A stretch of 64,000 bases of DNA from Aminobacter anthyllidis (GTDB lineage Bacteria; Pseudomonadota; Alphaproteobacteria; Rhizobiales; Rhizobiaceae), in NCBI RefSeq assembly GCF_018555685.1, contig NZ_JAFLWW010000003.1, forward strand, positions 558,001 to 622,000, in the 5' to 3' direction. The position numbers and the translations under genes were made by a program. Below the pieces are notes generated by a model. The model saw only the letters and a program-made list of their open reading frames with translations, was not told where the DNA came from and searched no databases. This document shows positions 37,568 through 46,442 of this stretch, piece by piece. Positions within the stretch are counted from its first letter, which is position 1. Every line of letters starts with the position of its first letter.

Positions 37568-38770
37568 ATGGCCGCAGAGACCGCCCCCTGGGCAACCGAA
37601 GTGCCGACCGCCGTTCTGGTTCTGGCCGACGGCACGGTCATCACCGGCCGAGGCCTCGGCGCCACAGGCAGTGCCGTCGCCGAAGTGTGCTTCAACACAG
37701 CGCTCACCGGCTACCAGGAAGTCCTCACCGACCCCTCCTACGCCAGCCAGATCGTCACCTTCACCTTCCCCCACATCGGCAACATCGGCACCAACGACGA
37801 AGACGTCGAGGACCTGAACCCGGCGGCGCGCTTCGGCGCGGTCGGCGCGGTGTTCAAGGCTGACGTCACCAACCCGTCGAGCTATCGCGCCGCCGGTCAT
37901 CTCGACCAGTGGCTGAAGCGTCGCGGTATCGTCGCCATGTCCGGCGTCGACACCCGCGCGCTAACCGCGCTGATCCGCGAAAAGGGCATGCCCAACGCCG
38001 TCATCGCGCACGCGCCGGACGGCAAGTTCGATCTCGACGATCTCAAGGCCCAGGCCCGCGCCTGGTCCGGCCTTGTCGGCCTCGACCTCGCCAAGGAGGT
38101 CACCTCGGGCCAGTCCTCGTCCTGGACCGAGACCCCCTGGGTCTGGAACGAAGGTTATGGCGAGCGCGCTGAAGAGACCATGCACGTCGTTGCCATCGAC
38201 TACGGCGTCAAGCGCAACATCCTGCGCCTGCTCGCCGGCCTCGGCGCCAAGGTAACGGTCGTTCCGGCCAAAACCTCGGCCGAAGACATCCTGGCGATGC
38301 AGCCGGACGGCATCTTCCTCTCCAACGGCCCCGGCGATCCGGCGGCGACGGGCGAATATTCGGTGCCGGTCATCAAGGACCTGCTCAAGACCGAGTTGCC
38401 GGTCTTCGGCATCTGCCTCGGCCACCAGATGCTGGCGCTTGCCTTGGGCGGCAAGACGGCAAAGATGCACCAGGGCCACCACGGCGCCAACCACCCGGTC
38501 AAGGACCACACCACCGGCAAGGTCGAGATCGTGTCGATGAACCACGGTTTCGCCGTCGACGCCGAGTCGCTGCCCGAAGGCGTGGAGGAAACCCATGTCT
38601 CGCTGTTCGACGGCACCAATTGCGGTATCGCGCTGACCGGCCGCCCCGTGTTTTCGGTCCAGCACCACCCCGAGGCCTCGCCCGGCCCGCAGGATTCGCA
38701 CTACCTGTTCCGCCGCTTCGCCAACCTGATCCGCGAACGCCAGGGCGAACCGGCACTCGCCGAGCGCTGA
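37568..38770 (+). CDS. carA: Carbamoyl-phosphate synthase small subunit
   Basis: The 400-residue protein has the CPSase small-chain N-terminal domain (about 15-150: [31 protein letters not shown]). The class I glutamine amidotransferase domain carries GICLGHQ (nucleophile Cys283) and [10 protein letters not shown] (catalytic His/Glu). It supplies ammonia from glutamine to CarB for arginine and pyrimidine synthesis. carB lies some 22 kb downstream in this window, so they are not one operon. A terminator follows. Confidence 0.97.
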   Translation: MAAETAPWATEVPTAVLVLADGTVITGRGLGATGSAVAEVCFNTALTGYQEVLTDPSYASQIVTFTFPHIGNIGTNDEDVEDLNPAARFGAVGAVFKADVTNPSSYRAAGHLDQWLKRRGIVAMSGVDTRALTALIREKGMPNAVIAHAPDGKFDLDDLKAQARAWSGLVGLDLAKEVTSGQSSSWTETPWVWNEGYGERAEETMHVVAIDYGVKRNILRLLAGLGAKVTVVPAKTSAEDILAMQPDGIFLSNGPGDPAATGEYSVPVIKDLLKTELPVFGICLGHQMLALALGGKTAKMHQGHHGANHPVKDHTTGKVEIVSMNHGFAVDAESLPEGVEETHVSLFDGTNCGIALTGRPVFSVQHHPEASPGPQDSHYLFRRFANLIRERQGEPALAER

Positions 38771-38806
38771 GACAATCGGCAAGCACAAGGTGCAACCAGA
38801 CGATGC

Positions 38807-38840
38807 AAGAGGCCCCGCAATGCGGGGCCTCTTTTCTTTT
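38807..38840 (+). terminator. Terminator after carA
   Basis: AGAGGCCCCGC and GCGGGGCCTCT enclose AAT, followed by TTTCTTTTG. Confidence 0.9.
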
Positions 38841-38888
38841 GGCGCAAGCGAGTGGCCGTGTGTAGCGGCTTCGTCGAGGCGAACCGCT

Positions 38889-39740
38889 CTAGTTTGGCGC
38901 CGGAGCACTCAGAAATGCATTGGCAGCTACCGCCACCTGCTGCGCCTTCGCCGGGTCGGCGAGTATGCCCATGTGGGTCGTATCAGGCAGCACCAGCAGC
39001 TGGCTGCGCGACGGGCCGTTGACGTCGCCATTGGCGTGGCCACCGAGAGCTGCATGCATGTCGGCCAGGTGGCCGAGCGTCACTACATCGGCGTCGCCGG
39101 CGATGAGCAGCACCGGCGCCTTGACCTTGGCAAGGTCGACAGTCCAGTCAAAGGGCTTGAGCTCCAGCCGCTTGACCTTGTCGACAAGCGCCGGGAAGTC
39201 CGGCTTGGGTGAGCGCTTCTGATACTCGGCGACCATCGGCGCGCCGGTGAACATGTCGGCAGTCAGGTGCTGCACCATGTCCTTGTGTCCCACGGCCAGC
39301 CCCTTGTCGCTGGCCGCCGCCGACACGGCAACGATGCGCTCGACACGATCGGGATGGCGCAGGGCCAACTGCAGGGCGACGTTGCCGCCCATCGAGTAGC
39401 CCATGACGGAAGCCTTCTTCACGCCCAGCTTGTCGAGCAGGCCAGCGACATCGTCGGCCATGGTCTCGTAGCTCAGCCCGGTCGCCCGGTCGGCAGTGCG
39501 GCCATGGCCCTGCAGCTCGACCGCGATGATTTTGTTCGACCTGGCGAGTTCGCCGAGGCTGGTCGACCAGTTGGTCTCGATCGTCAAGAAGGCACCGTGG
39601 AGCAGAACAAGCGGCGGCCCCTCCCCGTAGACCTGGTGATGCAGTTCAAGGGGTTCTGCCTCCTCAGCCGAAACCGTTGCCGGTGCGATGGTGAAAAAAA
39701 GGGTGAGCAGAGCCGCGCCCGCAAGTGCCAGCGTTTTCAT
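38889..39740 (-). CDS. Exported alpha/beta hydrolase
   Basis: The 283-residue protein has a signal peptide (MKTLALAGAALLTLFF to about residue 25). The alpha/beta fold shows PPLVLLHGAF (oxyanion region), GYSMGGNVALQLAL (nucleophile elbow, Ser), AGDADVV (acid) and DTTHMG (His). The substrate is probably an ester or lactone in the periplasm; the exact function is unknown. Confidence 0.87.
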   Translation of the reverse strand: MKTLALAGAALLTLFFTIAPATVSAEEAEPLELHHQVYGEGPPLVLLHGAFLTIETNWSTSLGELARSNKIIAVELQGHGRTADRATGLSYETMADDVAGLLDKLGVKKASVMGYSMGGNVALQLALRHPDRVERIVAVSAAASDKGLAVGHKDMVQHLTADMFTGAPMVAEYQKRSPKPDFPALVDKVKRLELKPFDWTVDLAKVKAPVLLIAGDADVVTLGHLADMHAALGGHANGDVNGPSRSQLLVLPDTTHMGILADPAKAQQVAVAANAFLSAPAPN

Positions 39741-39842
39741 TGTCGTTTCCTGTCTTGGGATGAGCGATCCCGCCCGGCCGCCAAGCGGCCGGTTGGGTCA
39801 CCATTGCGATGGGGAACTGCCGGCCCGTCGGCCGGCGGAAGA

Positions 39843-40328
39843 TCAGGCGGAGATGAGTTCGCCGAGCAGCTCTTCGAGCTGGTTCATGCTGTCCTGGGCG
39901 CCGGCTTCCATGCCCGAGGCGACCATGCCGTCGCGGTCCTCGATGCTGTCGAAGCGGGTGACGCCGCTGTAATGGGTTTTGCCGGCCTTCTCCTCGAAGC
40001 GATGGGTCTCGATGACGTTCTTGTCCTCGAACATGCCTTCCAGCGCGAAGGTGTTGACCAGCTTCTCCGGCTCGTCGACCTCAATGTATTTGCCGATGAA
40101 GGCAAAGACGGTGCCATCAGGCGTGGTCTGCTCGAAGCGCCATTCGCCGCCGGGGCGGAGATCGAGCTTGACCACCCTGGTCGCGCCCATGGCCCGCGAA
40201 CCCCACCACCGCGCCACATGCTCGGGCCGGGTCCAGGCCCGCCACACAAGCATCCGCGGCGCATCGAAGGTGCGGCTCATGCGAATGATGGGTTCGCCTT
40301 CCGGCGTCTCGACGAGCATCTTGTTCAT
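39843..40328 (-). CDS. SRPBCC (AHSA1-type) protein
   Basis: The 161-residue protein has the AHSA1/START-like pattern FDAPRMLVWRAWTRPEHVARWWG, LRPGGEWRFEQ and a C-terminal helix SGMEAGAQDSMNQLEELL. These bind hydrophobic ligands in a cavity. The ATG at 40328 has AGGA upstream and is preferred to one seven codons earlier. The ArsR gene ends 21 bases before it, so the two are almost certainly one operon, a common pairing. Confidence 0.9.
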   Translation of the reverse strand: MNKMLVETPEGEPIIRMSRTFDAPRMLVWRAWTRPEHVARWWGSRAMGATRVVKLDLRPGGEWRFEQTTPDGTVFAFIGKYIEVDEPEKLVNTFALEGMFEDKNVIETHRFEEKAGKTHYSGVTRFDSIEDRDGMVASGMEAGAQDSMNQLEELLGELISA

Positions 40329-40349
40329 GTCACTATTCCTTTCGTCCAA

Positions 40350-40691
40350 TCACTGCTTGTTGGTGTCGTCGCCGCGCTGCATGTCGGCAAGATAGACGTC
40401 GAGCTGGTCGAGATTGTCGCGCCACAGTTCGCGATAGGCGCCAACCCAGCCGTCGAGGTCCTGAAGCGGGCCGGCCTGGAGCTTGCAGTAGCGGTACTGC
40501 GCGTCCTTTTCGCGGGAGATAAGGCCGGCGTTTTCGAGCACCTTGATGTGCTTCGACACTGCCGCCAGGCTCATGTCGTAGGGCGCCGCCAGTTCGCCGA
40601 CGCTCGCCTGCCCCTGGGCAAGCCGGGCCAAGATGGCGCGGCGCGTCGGATCCGCCAGGGCGGAAAAGGTAAGGGAAAGAGGATCGGTCAT
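40350..40691 (-). CDS. ArsR family transcriptional regulator
   Basis: The 113-residue protein begins MTDPLSLTFSALADPTRRAILARL. The winged-HTH core includes ASVGELAAPYDMSLAAVSKHIKVLENAGLISREK. No metal-binding Cys cluster is seen, so it belongs to the metal-independent ArsR subgroup usually paired with AHSA1 proteins. It probably represses its own operon through the palindromes just upstream. Confidence 0.92.
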   Translation of the reverse strand: MTDPLSLTFSALADPTRRAILARLAQGQASVGELAAPYDMSLAAVSKHIKVLENAGLISREKDAQYRYCKLQAGPLQDLDGWVGAYRELWRDNLDQLDVYLADMQRGDDTNKQ

Positions 40692-40696
40692 GTTAT

Positions 40697-40733
40697 TATT
40701 CAACCGCCAAGTTATTAACTTAATGGTTGAATA
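40697..40733. promoter_or_regulatory. Nested palindrome upstream of the ArsR operon
   Basis: The outer arms TATTCAACC and GGTTGAATA are exact, with the inner pseudo-palindrome AAGTTA-T-TAACTT. It starts six bases from the ArsR start codon and is a likely operator. Confidence 0.75.
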
Positions 40734-40740
40734 GCATTCA

Positions 40741-40780
40741 CCCAACAGGTTGTCAACCAGTTGGTTGAGAACCTGTTGGG
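40741..40780. promoter_or_regulatory. 40-bp imperfect palindrome upstream of the ArsR operon
   Basis: The outer arms CCCAACAGGT and ACCTGTTGGG enclose TCAACC and GGTTGA, the same half-sites as the neighbouring palindrome. 18 of 20 pairs match. It may serve the ArsR operon, the MFS gene, or both. Confidence 0.7.
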
Positions 40781-40923
40781 GAGAATTTTTCGCCGAGCCC
40801 CCATGGCCCGGCGTGACACTGGCGCCGACAAGAAGTCCTCCGCCATGACAATGCACCGGCCGCGAATCTTGACAGCGCACTGCCAGCGGTCTGTGAGTGA
40901 ACCGCTCAGACCAGGATGCCGAC

Positions 40924-42129
40924 ATGACAGCCCCGACAGCGACGCGAAGCGCCATTCCCGCCGGCATCTGGGTCCTGGGGTTCGTCTCCATGCTGATGGA
41001 CATCTCGTCCGAGATGATCCACGCCTTGCTGCCGGTCTACATGGTGACGGTCCTCGGCACCTCGGCGCTCACCGTCGGCATCATCGAGGGCATCGCCGAA
41101 GCGACGGCGTCGATCACCAAGGTCTTCTCAGGGGCCTTGAGCGACTGGCTCGGCAAGCGCAAGTTCCTGGCCGCGCTCGGCTACGGCCTGGCCGCCTTCA
41201 CCAAGCCGATCTTTCCGCTCGCGCCGACCGTCGGCTGGCTGGTCGCCGCACGTTTCATCGACCGCATCGGCAAGGGCATCAGGGGCGCGCCGCGCGACGC
41301 CCTTGTCGCCGACATCGCCCCGGCCCATCTGCGCGGCGCGAGCTTTGGCCTGCGCCAGTCGCTCGACACCATCGGCGCCTTTGTCGGCCCGCTGCTCGCC
41401 ATCGGCCTGATGTGGCTGACGGCAGACAACTTTCAGGCGGTGTTCTGGTTCGCCGTCATTCCGGCTTTCCTGTCGCTCGGGCTGATCGTCGTTGCGGTCA
41501 GGGAGCCTGAGCGCCCCCGGGAGTTGCGCCGCGTCCGCATGCCCCTGCGCCGCAGCGAACTCGCCAGGCTCGGCGCGCGCTACTGGTGGGTGGTGGCGAT
41601 TGCAGCCGTCTTCACCCTTGCGCGTTTCAGCGAAGCCTTCCTCATCCTGCGCGCCCAGTCGATCGGCCTGCCGCTAATGCTGGTCCCGCTCGTGCTGGTC
41701 ATCATGAGCCTTGCCTATTCGCTGTCGGCCTACCCCGTCGGCGTGTTGTCCGACCGCGTCAACAAGGTGACGTTGCTCATCACAGGCCTTGCCTTGCTGC
41801 TCGTCACGGATCTCGTCCTCGCCTTTGCGACCGGTTTGGCCGGCCTTGGCATCGGCGTGGCACTTTGGGGCCTGCATATGGGCTTCACCCAGGGCCTGCT
41901 GGCAACCCTGGTCGCCGAAACCGCGCCGGTTGAGCTGCGCGGCACCGCCTTCGGCATGTTCAACCTCGTGACCGGCCTGGCGCTGCTTTTGGCCAGCGTC
42001 ATCGCCGGCGCCTTGTGGGACATTGCCGGGCCGCAAGCCACGTTCCTTGCCGGGGCCGCATTCACGCTGGTGACCTTGGCTGGGCTGATTTCGGCGCGCG
42101 GCCGCCTGACCGCACCTCCACAAGGATAG
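40924..42129 (+). CDS. MFS transporter
   Basis: The 401-residue protein has 12 hydrophobic segments. It begins IPAGIWVLGFVSMLMDISSEM and has the MFS loop motif GALSDWLGKRKFLAALGYG between helices 2 and 3. RFIDRIGKGIRGAPRDALVADIA is typical of the subgroup of uncharacterised exporters. The ATG at 40924 has AGGA upstream; an in-frame GTG at 40897 is less likely. It is divergent from the ArsR operon, whose regulator might also control it. Confidence 0.87.
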   Translation: MTAPTATRSAIPAGIWVLGFVSMLMDISSEMIHALLPVYMVTVLGTSALTVGIIEGIAEATASITKVFSGALSDWLGKRKFLAALGYGLAAFTKPIFPLAPTVGWLVAARFIDRIGKGIRGAPRDALVADIAPAHLRGASFGLRQSLDTIGAFVGPLLAIGLMWLTADNFQAVFWFAVIPAFLSLGLIVVAVREPERPRELRRVRMPLRRSELARLGARYWWVVAIAAVFTLARFSEAFLILRAQSIGLPLMLVPLVLVIMSLAYSLSAYPVGVLSDRVNKVTLLITGLALLLVTDLVLAFATGLAGLGIGVALWGLHMGFTQGLLATLVAETAPVELRGTAFGMFNLVTGLALLLASVIAGALWDIAGPQATFLAGAAFTLVTLAGLISARGRLTAPPQG

Positions 42130-42322
42130 GTCTCAGGCAACCCACGAGCACCATCATCAGCCCTTTTCGCGCCTGTCGAACCGCCCAAATGCCGGCTCCT
42201 GTGCGACGTCATGCCAAACCGCCTAAATGCTGCCGTGGCGTCAAATGAACCAGCCGGGGGCGATCTTTCGCAAACTCAATCCCCTTGCCGCGCTGCTTTT
42301 GAAATCCTCTCGCTCTCCAATA

Positions 42323-42339
42323 TCTACAAATTCCGTAGA
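42323..42339. promoter_or_regulatory. Candidate operator upstream of the sulfur cluster
   Basis: TCTAC-AAATTCC-GTAGA is a small inverted repeat about 35 bases before the first gene. It may be the site of a sulfur-regulated factor; this is inference from context only. Confidence 0.35.
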
Positions 42340-42374
42340 GTTAATGGGTATCGACCGCTGATGAGGATCCGCAC

Positions 42375-42932
42375 ATGCCAAGACAACTCGTGGTGGGAAT
42401 TTCGGGCAACCTGACCCGTCCGTCGAAGACCAGACTGTTCATCGAGCACATCGTCGGCGAAGTCGCCAGGAACACCGGAGCGGCGGCGGCCACCTACGAC
42501 ATCGAGGACCTCGGCCCGTCCTTTGCCCAGGCACGGCGCGTCAGCGATCTCGCCCCGCCCGCCCGCGCCATCGTCGAGCAGCTGTCGAATGCGGCCATAC
42601 TTGTCGTCGGCTCGCCCACCTTCAAAGGCAGCTATACCGGCCTGTTCAAGCACTTCTTCGACCTGCTCGACCCCAATTCGCTGAAGGGCAAGCCGGTCAT
42701 CCTCGCTGCCACCGGCGGCGGCGAGCGCCATTCGCTGATCGTCGAGCACCAGCTTCGCCCGCTGTTCGGCTTCTTCGAGGCGCTGACCATCCCGACCGCG
42801 ATCTACGCCTCCGACCGGGATTTCGCCGACGGCGCGCTGGTGTCCGAGGCCATCCGCGCCCGCGCCCAGCAGGCAGTCGCCGAGGCGTGTCGTGTTGCCC
42901 AGGCGCGCGACAGCGTCGACCTGGCCGCCTGA
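42375..42932 (+). CDS. NAD(P)H-dependent FMN reductase (SsuE/MsuE-like)
   Basis: The 185-residue flavodoxin-fold protein has VVGISGNLTRPSKTRLFIEHI at the start, VVGSPTFKGSYTGLFKHFFDLL in the middle and a GGGERHSLIVEHQLRPL segment. These match the NADPH-dependent FMN reductases that supply FMNH2 to two-component monooxygenases. Its position directly upstream of an LLM monooxygenase supports that role. GAGGA precedes the ATG. Confidence 0.87.
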   Translation: MPRQLVVGISGNLTRPSKTRLFIEHIVGEVARNTGAAAATYDIEDLGPSFAQARRVSDLAPPARAIVEQLSNAAILVVGSPTFKGSYTGLFKHFFDLLDPNSLKGKPVILAATGGGERHSLIVEHQLRPLFGFFEALTIPTAIYASDRDFADGALVSEAIRARAQQAVAEACRVAQARDSVDLAA

Positions 42933-43024
42933 CCTCAAACCTTCGCCTTTCCATTCCCTGACACGACCCGGCCTGCGGCACGCGCCGCCGGAGCGAGTTT
43001 TGTCGTGTTCTTACGGAGAAAATC

Positions 43025-44374
43025 ATGACCAGACAGATCAAGCTAGGCGCCTTCCTGCCCGGTGGCGGACAGCACATCGCCGCCTGGCGCCACCCCGGCT
43101 CTCCCGCCGACGGCGCCACCAGTTTCGCCTTCCACACCGAGCTTGCACGGACCGCCGAACGCGGCCTGTTCGACGCCTATTTCCTCGCCGACAATCTGTC
43201 GGTCGGCCTTGGCGGCCGCGAAGGCGGCAACGCCAAGATCGCCGGTTTCGAGCCGGTCACGCTGTTTGCGGCATTGGCGCCGCTGACCACGCATCTCGGC
43301 TTCATCGCCACCGCCTCGACCACCTACGAGGAGCCCTACACGCTCGCCCGCAAGTTCGCCTCGCTCGACCACCTGTCGAACGGCCGTGCCGGCTGGAATG
43401 TCGTCACATCAGCCGGCGACGAAACGGCGCGCAACTTCAACCGCAACAAGCAGCCCGACCACGCCGACCGCTACGCTCGCGCCAGGGAACATGTCGACAC
43501 CGTCAAGGCGCTCTGGGACAGCTGGGAGGACGATGCCTTCATCCGCGACAAGCAGACGGGGCGTTTCTACGACCCCGCCAAGGTCCACGACATCGACCAC
43601 AAGGGCGCGCATTTCGCAGTCAAGGGACCGCTCAACGTACCCCGCCCGGTCCAGGGGCATCCTGTCGTCGTCCAGGCCGGCCAGTCCGAGGACGGGCGCA
43701 GGCTGGCGGCCCTTTCCGCCGAGGTCATCTTCACCGCGCATCAGAACCTCGCTTCCGCGCAGGAGTTCTACCGCGACATCAAGGCGCGCGTCATCGCCGA
43801 GGGCCGCGTGCCCGAGCACGTGCTGATCATGCCTGGCGTCGCGCCCTTCGTCGGCCGCACCGAGGCCGAAGCCCGCGCCAAGTACGACAAGCTCACCGAG
43901 CTGATCCTGCCCGAGGACGGCGTCGCCCTGCTCAACGGGCTTGCCGGCGGCACGCTCGACATCAGGGGCTATCCGCTCGACGGGCCGCTGCCGAAAAGCG
44001 CTGAAACCGAGGGCATGAAGAGCCGCCAGGCGCTGATCCGCCAGATCGCCGACGAGCACAACTTCACCATCCGCGAGCTCTACCAGTGGATCGCGACCGC
44101 GCGTGGCCACTACACCATCGTCGGCAGCGCCACCCAGGTCGCCGACCAGTTGGAAGAGTGGTTCCACAACGAAGCCGCCGACGGCTTCAACATCCTGCCG
44201 CCATGGCTGCCAGGCGCGCTGAACGATTTCGTCGATCTCGTCGTGCCCGAGCTGCAGCGCCGCGGCCTGTTCCGCACCGCCTATGAGGGCCGCACGCTGC
44301 GCGAAAACCTTGGCCTGCCACGCCCCGTAAATCCCTGGACGGTGAGCCGCAGCTCGCTGCAGGCCGCCGAATAA
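43025..44374 (+). CDS. LLM-class flavin-dependent monooxygenase (NtaA/SnaA/DszA type)
   Basis: The 449-residue TIM-barrel protein has KLGAFLPGGGQHIAAWRHPGS at the start. FDAYFLADNLSVG and HLGFIATASTTYEEPYTLARKFASLDHLSNGRAGWNVVTS are diagnostic of the NtaA/SnaA/DszA/SoxA subfamily of luciferase-like monooxygenases. It uses reduced FMN, probably from the neighbouring reductase, and O2 to cleave C-S or C-N bonds. With the ABC importer downstream, a sulfonate, sulfone or thioether is the likely substrate. Confidence 0.9.
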   Translation: MTRQIKLGAFLPGGGQHIAAWRHPGSPADGATSFAFHTELARTAERGLFDAYFLADNLSVGLGGREGGNAKIAGFEPVTLFAALAPLTTHLGFIATASTTYEEPYTLARKFASLDHLSNGRAGWNVVTSAGDETARNFNRNKQPDHADRYARAREHVDTVKALWDSWEDDAFIRDKQTGRFYDPAKVHDIDHKGAHFAVKGPLNVPRPVQGHPVVVQAGQSEDGRRLAALSAEVIFTAHQNLASAQEFYRDIKARVIAEGRVPEHVLIMPGVAPFVGRTEAEARAKYDKLTELILPEDGVALLNGLAGGTLDIRGYPLDGPLPKSAETEGMKSRQALIRQIADEHNFTIRELYQWIATARGHYTIVGSATQVADQLEEWFHNEAADGFNILPPWLPGALNDFVDLVVPELQRRGLFRTAYEGRTLRENLGLPRPVNPWTVSRSSLQAAE

Positions 44375-44398
44375 TCCTCAAGCGCGAAGGACAAGACG

Positions 44399-45247
44399 AT
44401 GAGTTTGCAGCACATAGAGCAGCCGAGCGTGCTGGGCGCCGGCATCGGCGACAACAGCTACGGCCACGAGCTTGTCCAGCGCGGCAGCCAGGCGGCGGCC
44501 CGCTTCCTGTCGCGCTACGGCGCACTGCTGGGCTTCCTTGCGCTGTGGCAGGTGTCCAGCACCAGGGGCTGGGTCAACCCGGCGGTCATCCCCCCGCTCG
44601 ACGCCATCGTCGTCGCCTTGTGGACGGGTGTTGTCGGCGGTGCCCTGCTCGACGACATCGCCATCTCCCTGCAGCGCTCGGGCACGGCCTTCGCCGCCGC
44701 GGTGGTGGTTGCGATCCCGCTTGGCCTGTTCATGGGCCAGGTCCGGGCGGTCGAACGCGCGTTCGATCCTATCCTGCAGGTTTTCCGCCAGACATCGGCG
44801 CTGGCGCTCTACCCGATATTCATCTTGCTGCTTGGCCTCGGCGAAGCCTCCAAGGTCTTCGTCATCTTCTGGGCGACGCTGTTTCCGCTGCTGCTCAACA
44901 CCATCGGCGGCGTCAAGGAGGTCGATCCCAAGCTGATCGAGATGGCACGCGTCTACGGCGCCACCAGGCTGACCGTCTTCCGCCGCGTCGTGTTGCCGGG
45001 TGCCGTGCCTTCGATCTTCGTTGGCCTTCGCCTGTCTGCGACCACCGCCCTTCTGCTGCTCATCGCCTCCGAGATGATCGGCGCCAACAAGGGCGTCGGC
45101 TTCCAGGTGATGAATGCCCAGTACAACTTCCAGATCCCGCTGATGTTTGCGGCCATCGTCCTGCTCGCAGGCCTCGGCCTTCTCTCCAACTACGCGCTCG
45201 TCCTGTTGCAGCGCCGCCTCTGCCGCTGGAGCAGCGCGACCGCCTGA
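44399..45247 (+). CDS. ABC transporter permease, sulfonate/nitrate/taurine type
   Basis: The 282-residue protein has about six transmembrane helices. The permease EAA motif is VYGATRLTVFRRVVLPGAVPSIFVGLRLS, as in SsuC/TauC. The N-terminal 50 residues are polar and longer than in most family members. It begins 24 bases after the monooxygenase stop, in the same operon. Confidence 0.9.
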   Translation: MSLQHIEQPSVLGAGIGDNSYGHELVQRGSQAAARFLSRYGALLGFLALWQVSSTRGWVNPAVIPPLDAIVVALWTGVVGGALLDDIAISLQRSGTAFAAAVVVAIPLGLFMGQVRAVERAFDPILQVFRQTSALALYPIFILLLGLGEASKVFVIFWATLFPLLLNTIGGVKEVDPKLIEMARVYGATRLTVFRRVVLPGAVPSIFVGLRLSATTALLLLIASEMIGANKGVGFQVMNAQYNFQIPLMFAAIVLLAGLGLLSNYALVLLQRRLCRWSSATA

Positions 45248-45300
45248 CCGCACGACTGCATGCCCCAACGCCCCCATCAACCATGAAAGAAGATTTGACC

Positions 45301-46305
45301 ATGACACTTACGCGCCGTTCCCTCGGCCTCAGTGCCGTTCTCGCCCTTGGGCTTTCCGCGACAGGTCTGCCCAGCTTCGCGCTTGCGCAATCGCCTGAAA
45401 CCGTGAAGTTCCGCTACCTTGCCAGCCAGGGCAGCGTCTCCCCGCATGAACTGGCATACGAGCTGGGATACTACAAAGATCTCGGCATCGAGTTCGAGAA
45501 TGTCGGCTACGCCCAGGGCGGCCCGGCCTCGCTTTTCGCGCTGGCCGCCGGCAGCGTCGACCTCGGTTCCGCCGCGACTTCGGCGGTCGTCAACTCGATC
45601 GCCGGCGGCAATGACTTCATCGCCGCCTATCCCAGCAACGGCATCAACGACAAGGTCCAGAGTGTCTTCTACGTGCTGGAGGACAGCCCGATCAAATCGG
45701 TTGCCGACATCGCCGGCAAGTCGATCGCGGTGAACACGCTCGGTGCCCATCTCGACTACACCGTGCGCGAGGCGCTGCACCAGGCCAAGCTGCCGCAGAA
45801 TGCCGCCAATCTGGTCGTGGTGCCGGGGCCGCAGCTCGAGCAGACCTTGCGCTCCGGCCAGGTCGACATCGCCGCACTAGGCTACTGGCAGGCCACTTTC
45901 GAGGGCCTGCTGAAGGAGCATGGCGGCGTCCGCGCCATCTTCGACGACACTGACGTGCTGGGCGAGATCGCCGGCGGCTTCGTCGTGTTGCGCCGCGACT
46001 TCATCGCCGCCCATCCCGACGCGGCGCGCAACTTCGTCGAACAGTCGACCCGCGCCGCCGAATGGTCGCGCCAGAACCCTGACGAGGCGCGCAAGGTGCT
46101 GGCTGGCATACTGGAAAAGCGCGGCGAAAACGCCGAACTGGCCAAGTACTGGACCGGCTTCGGCCTTCGCGAAGGCGCCCAGGCGGTTCCGCGCGACCTC
46201 GATTTCTGGATCAACGTGCTCGAACGCGAAGGCTCGCTGCCCAAGGGCAAGCTCAAGGCGGCCGATCTGCTGTTCCAGCCCAACGCCGAAGCCAAATCCA
46301 ACTGA
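45301..46305 (+). CDS. ABC transporter substrate-binding protein, sulfonate type
   Basis: The 334-residue protein has a signal peptide, possibly Tat-like (TRRSLGLS, residues 4-11; core to about 30). The SsuA/NMT1-like fold follows: FRYLASQGSVSPHELAYELGYYKDLGIEFENVGYAQGGPASLFALAAGSVDLGSAATSA. It captures the periplasmic substrate for the adjacent permease. Two ATGs are possible (45283 and 45301); the second gives the better signal peptide. It lies between the permease and ATPase genes. Confidence 0.9.
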   Translation: MTLTRRSLGLSAVLALGLSATGLPSFALAQSPETVKFRYLASQGSVSPHELAYELGYYKDLGIEFENVGYAQGGPASLFALAAGSVDLGSAATSAVVNSIAGGNDFIAAYPSNGINDKVQSVFYVLEDSPIKSVADIAGKSIAVNTLGAHLDYTVREALHQAKLPQNAANLVVVPGPQLEQTLRSGQVDIAALGYWQATFEGLLKEHGGVRAIFDDTDVLGEIAGGFVVLRRDFIAAHPDAARNFVEQSTRAAEWSRQNPDEARKVLAGILEKRGENAELAKYWTGFGLREGAQAVPRDLDFWINVLEREGSLPKGKLKAADLLFQPNAEAKSN

Positions 46306-46317
46306 GCCTGATCCAGG

Positions 46318-46427
46318 CCTGGCGCATTGGCCCGAAAATCGGAAACGAGCTTCGGAAAGTACCAGGCGCAGATTCAAAGTGCTGGAGCGTCCCTTGTGCG
46401 TCCATTCGAACGCACGGCGCTCCAGCA
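46318..46427. repeat. Rhizobial intergenic repeat within the transporter operon
   Basis: GCGCATTGGCCCGAAAATCGG, a fragment of a recurrent palindrome, is followed by TTCAAAGTGCTGGAGCGTCC and a hairpin (CTGGAGCG/CGCTCCAG). I recall this mosaic from other rhizobial intergenic regions. It separates the binding-protein and ATPase genes and may act on the mRNA. Confidence 0.6.
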
Positions 46428-46442
46428 GAACCGGGAACGACA

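Noticed and set aside
44545-45300. In-frame extension upstream of the sulfonate-binding protein
   Set aside because: It overlaps the permease in another frame and would bury the clear signal peptide at 45301.
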